From: Halarchaeum nitratireducens
GTDB lineage: Archaea > Halobacteriota > Halobacteria > Halobacteriales > Halobacteriaceae
Length of the DNA stretch: 64,000 nt
Direction: 5' to 3'
Assembly: GCF_014647155.1 (NCBI RefSeq)
Contig: NZ_BMOQ01000005.1
Location: 62,001 to 126,000, forward strand
Shown here: piece by piece, positions 49,354 to 57,579 of the stretch
Layout: every line of letters starts with the position of its first letter
Position numbering within the stretch: the stretch's first letter is position 1
The notes under the pieces: model-generated
Told to the model about the DNA's origin: nothing
Seen by the model: only the letters and a program-made list of their open reading frames with translations
Databases searched by the model: none
Made by a program: the position numbers and the translations under genes

Positions 49354-50843
49354 AGGTAGTCCTCCACGGTGGTCGTCTCCGTGTCGTCCGGTGCGCGCTC
49401 GTCGGAGTCGGCGCGCTCCGTGTCGGTCGGTGCGCCGGGGCGGTCCATCGCCCCGTCTGTCGTCGCGTCCGTCGACTCGTCAGTACGAGCCGCCGCCTCG
49501 TCGGTCGCCGCGTCACTCGCGTCCGGGGTCGTCGCGTCGTCCCCCGTGGCGTCCGCCGCGTCGACGTCCGTCGAGGCGGTGTCGTTCGCGGCGGCCTCGA
49601 ACGCCGCGAGGTCGTCCTCCGCGACGATCTCCTCGATCCGGCCCTTCACCTCGTCGCGGACGTTCGAGTCGGCGATCGATCCCTCGCGGACGGTCTCGTC
49701 GATTTCGCGCGCGGCCTCGCTCAGTCCGAGGTCGCGGACGCACTCGCGGACGGCCTCGTCCGGATCGGCGAACGACACCTCGTAGTCGGCCTCGACGTCG
49801 ACCTCGCGGCGGTCGTTGACGCGCGTGACGAGCGCGCCCTGCTCGTCGCCGAAGCGCTCGACGTCCGCGGGCGTCACCTCTCCGCCCGCGCCCTCGATGG
49901 TGACGACGACGACGGCGTCGTCGATGGCTTCCTCGCGGAGGCGTCGACGGACGCGTTCCTCGCCCTCGGACTCCCCGAGTTCGAGGTCGACGAAAACGAA
50001 GTCGCGCGTGTCGAGTCCCCGGCGACTGATCGTCACGCCCTCGCCGGTGGCGCGCTCGGCGTCGGTGGGCTCACGGGGCGCTTCGCTCGCGGCTCCGCCG
50101 CTCGCCGTTCGCGGCGCTTCGCGCCGCGCTTCGCTTCCCGTTCCCTCGTTCGGCGACGTCTCGCTTCGCTCGGCGTCGCCCGCATCGAACGTGACGAGGT
50201 TGTACCCGCGGGGGTCGCGTTCGCTCGCGCTCGCGCGCTCCGTCGACCCGCAGTAGGTCGCCCACGTGCCGTCGAGCCGAACGGTGTCGGGCGTGTGGTC
50301 GTCGCCGAGGAGGACGGCGTCGAAGGCGACGGGCGAGGCTTCAAGTACGTCTTCGAGATCCCACTCGCCGTGCGGGAACGGCGTGAAGAGGCCGTGCGAG
50401 ACGAGCGCGGCGTGCGCGGCGTCGTGCTCGGCGAAGTCGTAGTCGAGGGCGTCGCGCTTGGATTCCGGAACGTAGTCGAGACCGTAGAAGACCGTGTCGC
50501 CGACGCGGCGACCCGCGAAGTCGAGGCGTTCTGCGAGTCCGAGCGTCTCGAAGAGGTCGAGCCACTGAGCGTGGCGCGTCCCCTCGTGGTTGCCGACGAC
50601 GGCGAGGAAGGGGATGTCCGCGTCGGCGAGCGGGCGGAGGATCTCGATGGTGCCCATGAGGTCCTCGAGGCCCGGCGTGCGGTCGTGGTAGAGGTCACCG
50701 GCGTGGACGACAGCGTCGACGTCGTCGGCGATCGCGTCCTCGATGACCTGGCGAAAGGCCTCGAGGAAGTCCTGTCGGCGCTCGGGGGAGTGGTACTGTC
50801 GGTACCCGAGGTGGGTGTCCCCCGTGTGGATCACCTTCGTCAT
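49350..50843 (-). CDS. mre11: DNA repair nuclease Mre11
   Basis: A 497-aa metallophosphoesterase: His-Thr-Gly-Asp-Thr-His-Leu-Gly (6-13), His-Ala-Gly-Asp-Leu-Tyr (47-52), Val-Gly-Asn-His-Glu (about 83-87) and Leu-Leu-Gly-Asp-Asp-His form the two-metal nuclease site. The C-terminal half has a halophile-type acidic Asp/Thr/Ala-rich tail of about 120 residues that may link to Rad50. It resects DNA ends. A TATA-like CATACTTA at about 50867-50874 fits a leaderless start. First gene of the mre11-rad50 pair. Confidence 0.95.
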   Translation of the reverse strand: MTKVIHTGDTHLGYRQYHSPERRQDFLEAFRQVIEDAIADDVDAVVHAGDLYHDRTPGLEDLMGTIEILRPLADADIPFLAVVGNHEGTRHAQWLDLFETLGLAERLDFAGRRVGDTVFYGLDYVPESKRDALDYDFAEHDAAHAALVSHGLFTPFPHGEWDLEDVLEASPVAFDAVLLGDDHTPDTVRLDGTWATYCGSTERASASERDPRGYNLVTFDAGDAERSETSPNEGTGSEARREAPRTASGGAASEAPREPTDAERATGEGVTISRRGLDTRDFVFVDLELGESEGEERVRRRLREEAIDDAVVVVTIEGAGGEVTPADVERFGDEQGALVTRVNDRREVDVEADYEVSFADPDEAVRECVRDLGLSEAAREIDETVREGSIADSNVRDEVKGRIEEIVAEDDLAAFEAAANDTASTDVDAADATGDDATTPDASDAATDEAAARTDESTDATTDGAMDRPGAPTDTERADSDERAPDDTETTTVEDYL

Positions 50844-50885
50844 ACTCCACAGTTACGCGCTCCGTCGTAAGTATGCAGCGTCGGA

Positions 50886-51140
50886 TTACTCGTCGACGGC
50901 GAGCGTGTAGAGGCGTTTGCGCGCGTCGACGAAGGAGAACCGCGAGTCGACGACGCCGGCCTCGTCGAGGCGGGTCAGCGCGTAGCGGACGGTACGGGGC
51001 GGCAACAGCGTCTCCTCGGCGAGTTCGCTCTGCGTGAGGGACTCCTCGTACTCCAGCACCTTCGCGACGAGCTTCGCGCTCGGCGGCAGGTCACGCAACT
51101 GCTCGACGGTGGCCTCGTCGGCCGTCCGAATCGCGCTCAT
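50886..51140 (-). CDS. small MarR/TrmB-like winged-helix regulator
   Basis: An 84-aa winged-helix protein: Leu-Pro-Pro-Ser-Ala-Lys-Leu-Val-Ala-Lys-Val-Leu-Glu-Tyr, then Leu-Thr-Gln-Ser-Glu-Leu-Ala-Glu-Glu-Thr-Leu-Leu-Pro-Pro-Arg-Thr-Val-Arg (helix-turn-helix), Ala-Leu-Thr-Arg-Leu-Asp and a wing with Phe-Ser-Phe-Val-Asp. ATG 51140 is the natural start; the frame extends to 51161. It has no effector domain. Widely conserved in haloarchaea near mre11; possibly a repair or proteasome-linked regulator, since the PAN gene diverges from it. Confidence 0.8.
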   Translation of the reverse strand: MSAIRTADEATVEQLRDLPPSAKLVAKVLEYEESLTQSELAEETLLPPRTVRYALTRLDEAGVVDSRFSFVDARKRLYTLAVDE

Positions 51141-51275
51141 ACGATCGACCACGGGATACACAGTGATAATACTTTTTCTTCTCTTAGATTACTGTAGGAC
51201 ATTACTCTCGACCCGCGCAGGGGTGTGGGTACGTCACCCGAAGCCTCTTATGAACTAACGCCCTAGCGATGGGCG

Positions 51276-52484
51276 ATGAGTGACACCGTCGACGACGTCG
51301 AACTCCCGTACGAGGAGGGGGCGCCTCAGCAGGAGAAGATCGAGGCCCTACGGGAGCGCCTCGACGTCCTCGAGGAGCAAAACGAGGAGATGCGAGACGA
51401 GCTCCTCGACGCGAACGCCGAGAACAACAAGTACCAGCAGAAGCTCGAGCGGCTCACCCACGAGAACAAGAAGCTCAAGCAGTCCCCGCTGTTCGTCGCC
51501 ACGGTCCAAGAGCTGAACGACCGGGGCGCGATCATCAAACAGCACGGGAACAACCAAGAGGCGCTCACCGAGGTGACCGAGGAGCTTCGCGAAGACCTCG
51601 AACCGGGCGCGCGCGTCGCCGTCAACAACAGCCTCTCCATCGTCAAGCAGCTGAACGACGAGGCCGACGTCCGCGCTCAAGTCATGCAGGTCGAGGAGTC
51701 GCCCGCGGTCGGCTACGAGGACATCGGCGGGCTGGACGATCAGCTCCGCGAGGTCCGCGAGACCGTCGAACTCCCGATGGAGAACCCGGGTCTCTTCGAC
51801 AACGTCGGCATCCAGCCGCCGAGCGGCGTCCTCCTCTACGGCCCGCCGGGCACGGGGAAGACGATGATGGCGAAGGCCGTCGCCGCCCAGACGGACGCGA
51901 CGTTCATCAAGATGGCCGGCAGCGAACTCGTCCACAAGTTCATCGGCGAGGGCGCGAAGCTCGTCCGTGACCTCTTCCAAGTCGCCCGGGAGCACGAGCC
52001 CGCCGTCGTCTTCATCGACGAGATCGACGCCATCGCCTCGAAGCGCACGGACTCGAAGACCTCCGGGGACGCAGAGGTCCAGCGGACGATGATGCAGCTC
52101 CTCTCCGAGATGGACGGCTTCGACGAGCGCGGCGACATCCGCATCATCGCCGCCACCAACCGCTTCGACATGCTGGATCGCGCCATCCTCCGTCCAGGCC
52201 GCTTCGATCGCCTCATCGAGGTGCCCAAGCCCGACGAGGTGGGTCGCGCGAAGATCTTCCGCATCCACACCCGCGACATGAACGTCGCGGACGACGTCGA
52301 CTTCGACGTCCTCGCGCGCGAGAGCGAGGAACTCTCCGGCGCGGACGTGAAGGCCGTCACCACCGAGGCCGGCATGTACGCCATCCGCGACGATCGGACG
52401 GAGGTCCGGATGGACGACTTCCGCAACGCCCTCGAAAAGCTCGATCACGACGACGAGCCGGACATCTCGCGGACGTTCGCGTAG
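51276..52484 (+). CDS. pan: proteasome-activating nucleotidase PAN
   Basis: A 402-aa AAA ATPase. N-terminal coiled coil (about 20-70), OB-fold (about 75-140), then AAA domain with Walker A GPPGTGKT (about 188-195), Walker B Val-Phe-Ile-Asp-Glu-Ile-Asp (about 247-253), second region of homology Arg-Pro-Gly-Arg-Phe-Asp and a C-terminal helical lid. It unfolds substrates for the 20S proteasome. The tail ends Thr-Phe-Ala, a weakened form of the HbYX docking motif. CTCTTATG at about 51244-51251 places a leaderless start at ATG 51276. Confidence 0.93.
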   Translation: MSDTVDDVELPYEEGAPQQEKIEALRERLDVLEEQNEEMRDELLDANAENNKYQQKLERLTHENKKLKQSPLFVATVQELNDRGAIIKQHGNNQEALTEVTEELREDLEPGARVAVNNSLSIVKQLNDEADVRAQVMQVEESPAVGYEDIGGLDDQLREVRETVELPMENPGLFDNVGIQPPSGVLLYGPPGTGKTMMAKAVAAQTDATFIKMAGSELVHKFIGEGAKLVRDLFQVAREHEPAVVFIDEIDAIASKRTDSKTSGDAEVQRTMMQLLSEMDGFDERGDIRIIAATNRFDMLDRAILRPGRFDRLIEVPKPDEVGRAKIFRIHTRDMNVADDVDFDVLARESEELSGADVKAVTTEAGMYAIRDDRTEVRMDDFRNALEKLDHDDEPDISRTFA

Positions 52485-52499
52485 CTCGCTCGTCCCCTC

Positions 52500-52811
52500 C
52501 TACTCCCGCGACTCCCCCAGGCGCTCGCGGCGCTCCTCGTACTCTTCGGTCGTGAGATCGCCGCGCGCGTACGCCGCGCGGAGCTCGTCCAGCGCCGCGT
52601 CCCCGCGCTCGGCCGTACCGAACGCCCGATAGACGGCGTAGCCGAGGACGGGCAGGATCCCGAACGGGACGAGGAGGCCGATCCAGCCGCCCATTCCGCC
52701 ACCGTACATTCCACCGCCGCCCATCACCGGAACGAAGAGCAGCATCGCGAGGACGGGAGCGGCGACGAACAGGACGCCGAGCGCGAGCACGGCTTTCAGC
52801 CAATCGTCCAT
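52500..52811 (-). CDS. SHOCT-domain membrane protein
   Basis: A 103-aa protein with two transmembrane helices (about 7-30 and 43-62) around a Gly/Met-rich loop, followed by a SHOCT domain at the C-terminus (Asp-Ala-Leu-Asp-Glu-Leu-Arg-Ala-Ala-Tyr-Ala-Arg-Gly-Asp-Leu-Thr-Thr-Glu-Glu-Tyr). SHOCT modules are short oligomerisation helices found in many archaeal membrane proteins. Function unknown; convergent with pan. Confidence 0.8.
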   Translation of the reverse strand: MDDWLKAVLALGVLFVAAPVLAMLLFVPVMGGGGMYGGGMGGWIGLLVPFGILPVLGYAVYRAFGTAERGDAALDELRAAYARGDLTTEEYEERRERLGESRE

Positions 52812-52856
52812 ACCGGCGCCGTCGGGCGCCGGGGAGAAAAAAGGTGGGAGCGGCCG

Positions 52857-53060
52857 TTACTGCTCGTCGACGATGTCGCCGATCTGCCGGGCCTCGCCGG
52901 AGATGTGGGGGTCGGTCTCGACGATCCGCAACACCTCGTGGTCGGTGACGTCGAAGTAGTCCTTCTGCGTCGCGTCCTCGACGAGATCTCGTTCCAGACG
53001 GAACTCGGTACCCTCGTAGACGACGTCGACGCCGTCCTCGGTGAAGGAGAGCGTGGTCAT
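52857..53060 (-). CDS. DUF5800-family protein
   Basis: A 67-aa acidic protein conserved in haloarchaea: Met-Thr-Thr-Leu-Ser-Phe-Thr-Glu-Asp-Gly-Val-Asp-Val-Val-Tyr-Glu-Gly-Thr-Glu-Phe-Arg, then a helix and Asp-Val-Thr-Asp-His-Glu-Val-Leu-x-Ile-Val. ATG 53060 is the natural start in a much longer chance frame. No function known. Confidence 0.82.
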   Translation of the reverse strand: MTTLSFTEDGVDVVYEGTEFRLERDLVEDATQKDYFDVTDHEVLRIVETDPHISGEARQIGDIVDEQ

Positions 53061-53120
53061 ATCCGCCCGGAGGCGATCGACGCGTAAAAGCGACGCGTCG
53101 GCGGCCCGTCCGACGAGCCC

Positions 53121-53127
53121 TTTATTG
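53121..53127 (+). promoter_or_regulatory. TATA box of bactofilin-like gene
   Basis: TTTATTG 27 bases before the chosen GTG 53151, the same spacing as in hpt. It decides the start, because the alternative GTG 53130 would lie upstream of the transcription start. Confidence 0.6.
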
Positions 53128-53150
53128 CGGTGGGGTGGCTCCGTACGGCC

Positions 53151-53996
53151 GTGTTCGGTTCGGACCCACTCGACCGGTTGCGGCTCCCCGACGGGACGAC
53201 CGTCGAGGAGCACGACCTCGTGAACGAGGGGGACGTCCTCGTCGGCGGGCAGAGCACTGTCGAGTTCGGCGTCCGGGGGCGAAACGTCGTCGCGGGGGAG
53301 CGCGCCCGCTTCGGCGGCGACATCGAGGCCGAGGCGGACGTCCGCCTCGACATGTGGAGCGACGTCGAGGGCAACGTCCTCGCGGGCGGCGACGCCTACC
53401 TCGGCGAGCGCGCGCACATCTCCGGTCGGCTCGTCGTCGGCGGCGACCTCGACATCGGCGACGACGTCGACATCGAGGAGGGCTTCGAGGCCAACGGCTG
53501 GATCGTCATCCGCAACCCGATGCCGACCGTCGTCTTCTTCATGGCGTACCTCGCCCAGCTGTTGCGGCTCGGCGAGGAGGCCGAAGCGCAGGAGCTCATC
53601 GACGAGCTCAGTAGCGACGCCGACGCCCCGCCGATCACGATCCCGCGCGGGGCGCACGTCAGCGACGACGCGTGGCGGGCGTCGACGCCCGCGGAGATCG
53701 GTGCGGAGTGTCGCCTCCACGGGAACGTCCGCGCGACGGAGATCGAGGTCGGCGCGGACTCGAACCTCTTCGGGAGCCTGCGCGCGCAGGACGACATCGT
53801 CGTCGGCGTCGACACGAAGGTCCACGGCGACGTGACGACGCGCGGTGGCGACGTCTACGTCCGCGAGGGCGCGCTGATCCTCGGGGACGTCTCCGGTGAG
53901 AACGTGATCGTCCATCCGGACGCGGACATCGACGGCGGCATCCGCGCGCGCGGCGAGATGACGCTGGATCGAGAGCCCCGGCGGGACCCGGAGTAG
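53151..53996 (+). CDS. bactofilin-like polymer-forming protein
   Basis: A 281-aa protein built from repeated short beta-strands with Gly-Asp and Val/Ile pairs (for example Val-Gly-Gly-Asp-Leu-Asp-Ile-Gly-Asp-Asp-Val-Asp-Ile-Glu), the pattern of the polymer-forming/bactofilin beta-helix. A helix pair (about 115-150) interrupts two beta-helix halves. Bactofilins polymerise without nucleotide and position cell-shape or envelope proteins; archaeal members shape haloarchaeal cells. The start GTG 53151 is chosen over GTG 53130, because a TTTATTG TATA element at 53121-53127, identical to that of hpt, predicts a leaderless transcript starting there. Confidence 0.75.
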   Translation: MFGSDPLDRLRLPDGTTVEEHDLVNEGDVLVGGQSTVEFGVRGRNVVAGERARFGGDIEAEADVRLDMWSDVEGNVLAGGDAYLGERAHISGRLVVGGDLDIGDDVDIEEGFEANGWIVIRNPMPTVVFFMAYLAQLLRLGEEAEAQELIDELSSDADAPPITIPRGAHVSDDAWRASTPAEIGAECRLHGNVRATEIEVGADSNLFGSLRAQDDIVVGVDTKVHGDVTTRGGDVYVREGALILGDVSGENVIVHPDADIDGGIRARGEMTLDREPRRDPE

Positions 53997-54158
53997 TCGC
54001 CACGTCCGAGGGGGCGCCCGGACGCACGAAGAGTCGCCGCGGGACCCGCTGACTCCCCGCGGCGTCCGCGTCCGTGCGCGGCGTGCGGAGCCGACGACCC
54101 CGTGCGCGTCGCGTCCGCAGTCGTTGTCGTTTTGCGCCCGCCGGTCCACGCCACGCGT

Positions 54159-54590
54159 ATGAGCAACGACGTCACGCCGAGCGCGCACCACTACGGCATC
54201 ACCGTCTCGGACCTTGACGAGTCACTGGCGTTCTACCGCGACATCCTCGACCTCGACGTCCTCGCTGAGTTCGACGTCGGTGGCGAGGCGTTCGCGGAGG
54301 GCGTCGGCGTCGCCGGGGCGTCGGCGTCGTTCGCGCACCTCGACGCGGGCGGCGCGCGGATCGAGCTCGTCGAGTACGATCCCGAGGGCGACGACCGTCG
54401 GGGCGGGACGGTGAACGACACGGGGGCGACACATCTCGGGCTCTCCGTCCCGGACGTCGAGGCGTTCCACGAGTCGCTCCCCGACGACGTGGAGACGATC
54501 GCGGACGGTCCGCGCACGACCGAGAGCGGGACGACGATCCTCTTCGTGCGCGACCCGGACGGGAACCCGGTCGAGATCCTCGACGCCTGA
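54159..54590 (+). CDS. VOC/glyoxalase-superfamily protein
   Basis: A 143-aa protein with two beta-alpha-beta-beta-beta modules. Typical segments are His-His-Tyr-Gly-Ile-Thr-Val-Ser-Asp-Leu-Asp-Glu-Ser-Leu-Ala-Phe-Tyr-Arg-Asp, Arg-Ile-Glu-Leu-Val-Glu-Tyr, Thr-His-Leu-Gly-Leu-Ser-Val-Pro-Asp and the final Phe-Val-Arg-Asp-Pro-Asp-Gly-Asn-Pro-Val-Glu-Ile-Leu. His, Glu residues at strand ends could bind one metal. Glyoxalase, dioxygenase or epimerase activity is possible. The 160 bases before it hold no gene. Confidence 0.8.
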   Translation: MSNDVTPSAHHYGITVSDLDESLAFYRDILDLDVLAEFDVGGEAFAEGVGVAGASASFAHLDAGGARIELVEYDPEGDDRRGGTVNDTGATHLGLSVPDVEAFHESLPDDVETIADGPRTTESGTTILFVRDPDGNPVEILDA

Positions 54591-54637
54591 GCGGGCGGAA
54601 GCGAAACGGCCTTTCGCGTCGTCGCATAGCCTAGCGT

Positions 54638-55819
54638 ATGCTCTCCCTCGCGCTCGCCGGCAAGCCCAACGCCGGCAAGTCCACCTTCTACACGGCGGCG
54701 ACGATGGCGGAGGTCCAGATGGCGAACTACCCGTTCACGACGATCGACGCGAACCGCGGCGTCACGCACGTCCGCACGACGTGCCCCTGTGCGGACCGCG
54801 AGGAGCGCTGCGACAGCGAGCACTGCCGCGACGGGACGCGCTACGTGCCCGTCGAGTTGCTCGACGTCGCGGGTCTCGTCCCGGGCGCGCACGAGGGGCG
54901 CGGGCTCGGCAATCAGTTCCTCGACGAACTGACGAACGCGGACGCGATCCTGAACGTCGTCGACGCCTCCGGGGGGACGAACGCGGAGGGCGAACCCGTC
55001 GAGGCGGGGACGCACGACCCCCTCACCGACATCGACTTCGTCGAGGAGGAGATGGACCTCTGGCTGGCGAGCATCGTGGAGCGCAACTGGGAGTCCGTCG
55101 AGCGCCAATCGCGGAGTCCGGGCTTCGACATCGAGGAGGCCGTGACGGACCTCCTGACGGGCTTCGGCGCGACGGAGTACGACGTGATGGCGACGCTGCG
55201 CGAGATCGACTACCCCGAGGACCCGATCCAGTGGACGGACGACGACCGCGAAGCGCTCGCGCGCGACATCCGACAGCGGACGAAGCCGATCGTCGTCGTG
55301 GCGAACAAGATCGACGTCGCGCCCGACGAGTACGTCGAGCGACTGCTGGCGCTGGATAAGCCCGTGATCCCCGCGACCGCACAGGGGGAGCTCGCGCTCC
55401 GCCGCGGCGCGGAGGCGGGCGTCCTCGACTACGATCCCGGCGACGAGACCTTCGCCGTGACGGGCGAGCTCCCGGACGAGCAGGCGGCCCTCCTCTCCGA
55501 GTTGCGCGAGACGATGAGCGAGTACGGCGGAACGGGCGTGCAGGCGTCGCTGAACGCCGCCGTGTACGACCTCCTCGATCACCTCACGGTCTACCCGGTG
55601 CAGGACGCGTCGAAGTGGACGGACGGGACGGGGAGCGTCCTCCCGGACGCCTTCTTGCTTCCCCGCGGCTCGACGCCGAAGGACCTCGCGTACGCCGTCC
55701 ACTCGGACATCGGCGACGGCTACCTCCACGCGGTGAACGCCCGCACCGCTCGGGAGGTCGCGGAGGAGTACGAGCTGGAGGAAGGCGACGTCATCAAGAT
55801 CATCAGCACCGCGAAGTAG
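54638..55819 (+). CDS. YchF/Ygr210-type GTPase with TGS domain
   Basis: A 393-aa OBG-family GTPase: G1 Gly-Lys-Pro-Asn-Ala-Gly-Lys-Ser-Thr (8-16), G2 region Tyr-Pro-Phe-Thr-Thr-Ile-Asp, G3 Asp-Val-Ala-Gly-Leu-Val, G4 Val-Val-Ala-Asn-Lys-Ile-Asp (about 224-230), and a C-terminal TGS domain (about 325-390) that ends Asp-Val-Ile-Lys-Ile-Ile. A Cys-rich loop (Cys-Pro-Cys, Cys, Cys; about 49-67) sits after G2, as in archaeal members. Likely acts in ribosome or translation regulation in the cytoplasm. Exact partner unknown. Confidence 0.9.
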   Translation: MLSLALAGKPNAGKSTFYTAATMAEVQMANYPFTTIDANRGVTHVRTTCPCADREERCDSEHCRDGTRYVPVELLDVAGLVPGAHEGRGLGNQFLDELTNADAILNVVDASGGTNAEGEPVEAGTHDPLTDIDFVEEEMDLWLASIVERNWESVERQSRSPGFDIEEAVTDLLTGFGATEYDVMATLREIDYPEDPIQWTDDDREALARDIRQRTKPIVVVANKIDVAPDEYVERLLALDKPVIPATAQGELALRRGAEAGVLDYDPGDETFAVTGELPDEQAALLSELRETMSEYGGTGVQASLNAAVYDLLDHLTVYPVQDASKWTDGTGSVLPDAFLLPRGSTPKDLAYAVHSDIGDGYLHAVNARTAREVAEEYELEEGDVIKIISTAK

Positions 55820-55875
55820 CGATCGACGGCGGGCGAAAAAACGACCCGTCGGTCGACGACGCGCGGACCGTCCCG

Positions 55876-56010
55876 CTACGGTCCGGCCGTCGGGCGGGGC
55901 GTCCGCGCGCCCTCGTCGTTCCCGCGGATGATGCGCCCGACGAGGTCGTCCAGGTCGGGGGCACCACCGCGACGGTCCGGTTCGTCGCTCGGGTACGTCG
56001 GAACTGGCAT
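55876..56010 (-). CDS. 44-aa acidic peptide
   Basis: A short protein starting Met-Pro-Val-Pro-Thr-Tyr-Pro, with a central Leu-Asp-Asp-Leu-Val-Gly-Arg-Ile-Ile-Arg-Gly-Asn-Asp-Glu helix and a Pro/Thr end. An AGTATATCAA TATA box (about 56027-56036) lies about 20 bases before ATG 56010, supporting a leaderless gene. No family known. It is convergent with the GTPase gene. Confidence 0.5.
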   Translation of the reverse strand: MPVPTYPSDEPDRRGGAPDLDDLVGRIIRGNDEGARTPRPTAGP

Positions 56011-56098
56011 GGTGGGTTCCCCATTGATATACTTTGTGGTGAAGCGTATTGAAGGTTTCCCCGCGTCCGGCGTCCGTCGCGCCCCGCCTCGCGGCCGA

Positions 56099-56845
56099 TC
56101 AGTCCGACGGTTGCTCGACGCGTTCCTCCAGCGCGCGGAGCGCGTCGGCGACCTCGTCGGGGTCCTCACCGGTGACCTTCAGGCGGTTCGGGCCCTCGCC
56201 GGAGGGATAGCTTCCGACGACGACGTCGTACGCGTCGCGGATCGCCTCGATGTCCGGGCCGATCGCGCCCTCGGGGGCGCTCGTGTACGTGATCTCGGAG
56301 ACGACGTCGCCGCCGAAGTCCTCGGCCACGAGGTCGAACATCGCGTGGACTTCGTCGGGGACGCCGGGGAAGACGTAGATCGCCCCCTCGTCGACGTCGC
56401 CGACCTTCGCGCCGGGGGAGAGCCCGGGTTCGTTCGGGATGACGCGCGCGCCGACCGGGACGGTCGCCCACGCCTCCACGTCGAGGTCGAGCTCGAAGCG
56501 CTCGGCCTCCTCGGGGTTCGCGTCGCGGTAGGCGCGCGCGGCGCGCTCGACGGCCTCGCGGGCCTCGTCGGGAACGTGGAGGTCGACGCCGGCGGCGTCC
56601 GCGACCGCGTCCATCGTCACGTCGTCGTGCGTCCCGCCCAAGCCGCCGGTGACGATGACGGCGTCGTAGGCGTCGCGCCATTCGCGGACGTACTCGGCGA
56701 TCGTGTCGCGCTCGTCCGGGACGACGAGGACGCGCTTGACGGACGCGCCGCGAGCGGACAGCTGTCGAGCGAGCCACGTTGCGTTCGTGTTCTCCGTGTC
56801 GCCGGCGAGCAGTTCGTCGCCGACGGTGAGGATCGCGACTTCCAT
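56099..56845 (-). CDS. CinA/MoaB-like molybdopterin-binding protein
   Basis: A 248-aa protein of the MoCF/CinA N-terminal family: Gly-Asp-Glu-Leu-Leu-Ala-Gly-Asp-Thr-Glu-Asn-Thr-Asn (9-21), Val-Thr-Gly-Gly-Leu-Gly-Gly-Thr-His-Asp-Asp-Val-Thr (about 65-77), and Pro-Gly-Val-Pro-Asp-Glu (about 163-168). The nicotinamide amidase domain of long CinA proteins is missing. The role may be in molybdopterin chemistry or pyrophosphate hydrolysis of pyridine nucleotides. It is convergent with nothing near; 189 bases separate it from the Nudix gene end, without a gene. Confidence 0.85.
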   Translation of the reverse strand: MEVAILTVGDELLAGDTENTNATWLARQLSARGASVKRVLVVPDERDTIAEYVREWRDAYDAVIVTGGLGGTHDDVTMDAVADAAGVDLHVPDEAREAVERAARAYRDANPEEAERFELDLDVEAWATVPVGARVIPNEPGLSPGAKVGDVDEGAIYVFPGVPDEVHAMFDLVAEDFGGDVVSEITYTSAPEGAIGPDIEAIRDAYDVVVGSYPSGEGPNRLKVTGEDPDEVADALRALEERVEQPSD

Positions 56846-57034
56846 GCGAGGACGCAGGACCGCGGGCGGATTAAGCCGTGTGGCACCGGCGGATCACGGC
56901 TCCGAGAGACGGCGTCCCGGCGCGCGTCTTCCAGCACGGGCGGCGGTCGGCTACGCGCGGTCGAGCGAGGGGCACGGCGGGAGTGAGCTCGCGTCGCTCG
57001 CCGCCGACGTCGGAGAGGACGCGATCGAGACGGT

Positions 57035-57529
57035 CTACGAGGGGGGCGTCCTGTCGGCGTTCCGAACGCCGGTATCGTCCGCGCCGGTGTCGAGACCGTC
57101 GGCGACGATGTCGTCGAGGTGCGCGCCCTGATCGCGAACGAGCCGTGCGGCGGCCGTCCCGACGTCGACCCACCGACACGCGTAGACGAGGCCGTCGTCC
57201 TCGCCGCCGCCCGTGACCTCGTGCGTCCACCGATCCGGCGCCGAGTCGGCGCGGACGTGGTAGAAGTGCCGCCGGTACGCCTTCGGTTTCGTGGGGTGTG
57301 GCCACTCGTCGGTCGCCACGCGGTCCCGGAGCGTCGCGTCCGCGAGACCCGTCTCCTCGCTGAGTTCACGCAGGACGGCGTCCGCGGGGTCCTCGTCCCG
57401 CTCGATTCCCCCCTTCGGGACCTGTGGACCCTCGCCGGTCGGCGGATCGAAGACGAGTAACTCCGTGCCGCCGGCTCGCGTCACGTACGCGTACGCTTTC
57501 TCCTCGATGCGTCGCGGTGCGTCGGACAT
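57035..57529 (-). CDS. Nudix hydrolase
   Basis: A 164-aa protein with a complete Nudix box (about 40-62: Gly-x5-Glu-x7-Arg-Glu-Leu-Ser-Glu-Glu-Thr-Gly-Leu). The N-terminus reads Glu-Lys-Ala-Tyr-Ala-Tyr-Val-Thr-Arg, and Pro-Lys-Gly-Gly-Ile-Glu is the usual lead-in. It hydrolyses a nucleoside diphosphate linked to X; the Pro-Lys-Gly-Gly lead-in recalls diadenosine polyphosphate hydrolases but is not decisive. The C-terminal 40 residues form an acidic helix. Same strand as the aminotransferase gene 50 bases upstream. Confidence 0.85.
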   Translation of the reverse strand: MSDAPRRIEEKAYAYVTRAGGTELLVFDPPTGEGPQVPKGGIERDEDPADAVLRELSEETGLADATLRDRVATDEWPHPTKPKAYRRHFYHVRADSAPDRWTHEVTGGGEDDGLVYACRWVDVGTAAARLVRDQGAHLDDIVADGLDTGADDTGVRNADRTPPS

Positions 57530-57579
57530 GCCTCGAACTTCGACCGAGCGCGGCTAAAACCCCGGGGATGGCGACCGGC

